Assembly: GCA_028713675.1 (NCBI GenBank)
Contig: JAQTNV010000018.1
Location: 1-60,809, forward strand
From: a bacterium
Lineage (GTDB): Bacteria > Desulfobacterota > JAPLJL01
Direction: 5' to 3'
Length of the DNA stretch: 60,809 nt
Each line of letters starts with the position of its first letter. Position 1 is the first letter of the stretch. A program made the translations under genes and the position numbers. Below the pieces are notes generated by a model. That model saw nothing but the letters and a program-made list of their open reading frames with translations, did not search any database and was not told the origin of the DNA. Below are positions 60,320-60,809 of the stretch, piece by piece.

Positions 60320-60809
60320 ATGCCGCAAATAATCGCCAACACCAATGTCCTGGTTCTGAACCGTTCCTTCATCCCCCTGCATATGACCACGGTCCGGAGG
60401 GCCTTCACCCTCCTTTATCAGGACCTGGCCCGGGCGGTGGACCAGGAATTCCGCACCTTTGATTTCCAGAGCTGGAGCGAGCTCTCGGTGGCGACCCATT
60501 CCGACACGATCGGGCTGGTGAACCGGGTCATCCGGGTCCCGCGGGTGATCGCCCTCACCTCCTTCGACCGCTTCCCCCGCCGGACCGTCCGCTTCAGCCG
60601 GATCAACATCCTGGCCCGGGACCAGCATACCTGCCAGTACTGCGGCAAGCACTTCACCCGGACCGACCTGAACCTGGACCACGTCAATCCCCGCTCGCGC
60701 GGCGGGGTTTCCACCTGGGAAAACGTGGTGACCAGCTGCATCCCCTGCAACCGGAGGAAAGCGGGGAGGACCCCCGCCGAGGCCGGAATGAAACTGATCA
60801 AGAAGCCGG
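60320..60809 (+). CDS. HNH endonuclease-like protein, 3' truncated
   Basis: The frame is open from the ATG at 60320 to the end of the window (163 residues). Starts V-L-V-L-N-R-S-F-I-P-L, a short RNase-like barrel, and then the zinc HNH core C-x-x-C-G-K, L-D-H-V-N-P-R-S-R-G-G, N-V-V-T-S-C-I-P-C-N-R-R-K. That core is the common HNH5-type domain widely seen in free-standing bacterial proteins of unknown job. The C-terminus is outside the window. Only 41 bp behind the GntR gene, so co-transcription is possible. Confidence 0.85.
   Translation, partial: MPQIIANTNVLVLNRSFIPLHMTTVRRAFTLLYQDLARAVDQEFRTFDFQSWSELSVATHSDTIGLVNRVIRVPRVIALTSFDRFPRRTVRFSRINILARDQHTCQYCGKHFTRTDLNLDHVNPRSRGGVSTWENVVTSCIPCNRRKAGRTPAEAGMKLIKKP

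Noticed and set aside
55594-60809. Prophage or integrative element signalled by HU, Fic and HNH genes
   Set aside because: No integrase, terminase, portal or capsid genes and no attachment-site repeat; each gene has a normal housekeeping form.
1-60809. tRNA, rRNA or riboswitch genes
   Set aside because: I looked in all spacers and saw no T-arm-like GGTTCGAATCC, rRNA motif or known riboswitch core; most structure there is hairpin repeats.

Overview
No rRNA or tRNA is present, so taxonomy is indirect. High GC, abundant lipoprotein and secretory signal peptides, HflK/HflC, an HAE3-type RND exporter and a seeming outer-membrane cargo suggest a Gram-negative (diderm) bacterium. Ferredoxin-like proteins, a 2-hydroxyacyl-CoA-dehydratase-type activase, a corrinoid methyltransferase pair and an ADP-forming acyl-CoA synthetase subunit point to strictly anaerobic carbon metabolism. 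The best guess is an uncultured anaerobe of the Desulfobacterota/Deltaproteobacteria type or a neighbouring phylum; this is inference.

Layout. 1-9 kb: a truncated HEAT/cyclic-nucleotide-binding protein, then leftward genes for two kelch-repeat secreted proteins (one long, one a deletion derivative, sharing a duplicated promoter, signal peptide and terminator), a secreted HEAT protein, an orphan amino-acid-binding lipoprotein and a secreted START-like protein. 9-17 kb: two paralogous Cys-rich ferredoxin-like proteins, then an SSS symporter with a small membrane partner and galactokinase (sugar uptake and use), an AT-richer secreted protein, and AlkD with a nearby alkD remnant. 17-31 kb: an RND exporter, an unknown protein, two tandem carboxylesterase lipoproteins, a ferritin-like protein, a LOG-family protein, a Fic protein, a mutarotase-like protein and an AI-2E-family permease. 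31-41 kb: an ABC exporter pair, gpsA, small membrane and flavin proteins, and a leftward cluster of acyl-CoA synthetase alpha, corrinoid protein and methyltransferase. 41-52 kb: DedA, another AT-richer secreted protein, a giant tandem-ASKHA activase behind a perfect palindromic operator, and an NfeD/slipin/HflK/HflC membrane quality-control set. 52-60.8 kb: a GH2 lipoprotein, HU, MarR, an orphan TatT protein, a TetR with twin operator sites, a PurM/ThiL-like protein, a GntR regulator and a truncated HNH protein.

The most striking non-coding signal is the spacer DNA. Directly behind the stop codons of more than half the genes lie arrays of degenerate 7-8-nt words (GCATAGG, CAGTAGG, GGTCATGG, CAAAGGT, GACGATT). 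These words lie in the sense orientation of the gene they follow, and some fold back on themselves. They are joined by at least four families of dispersed hairpin elements. I regard these gene-3'-end arrays as the best candidate for something undescribed in the window.
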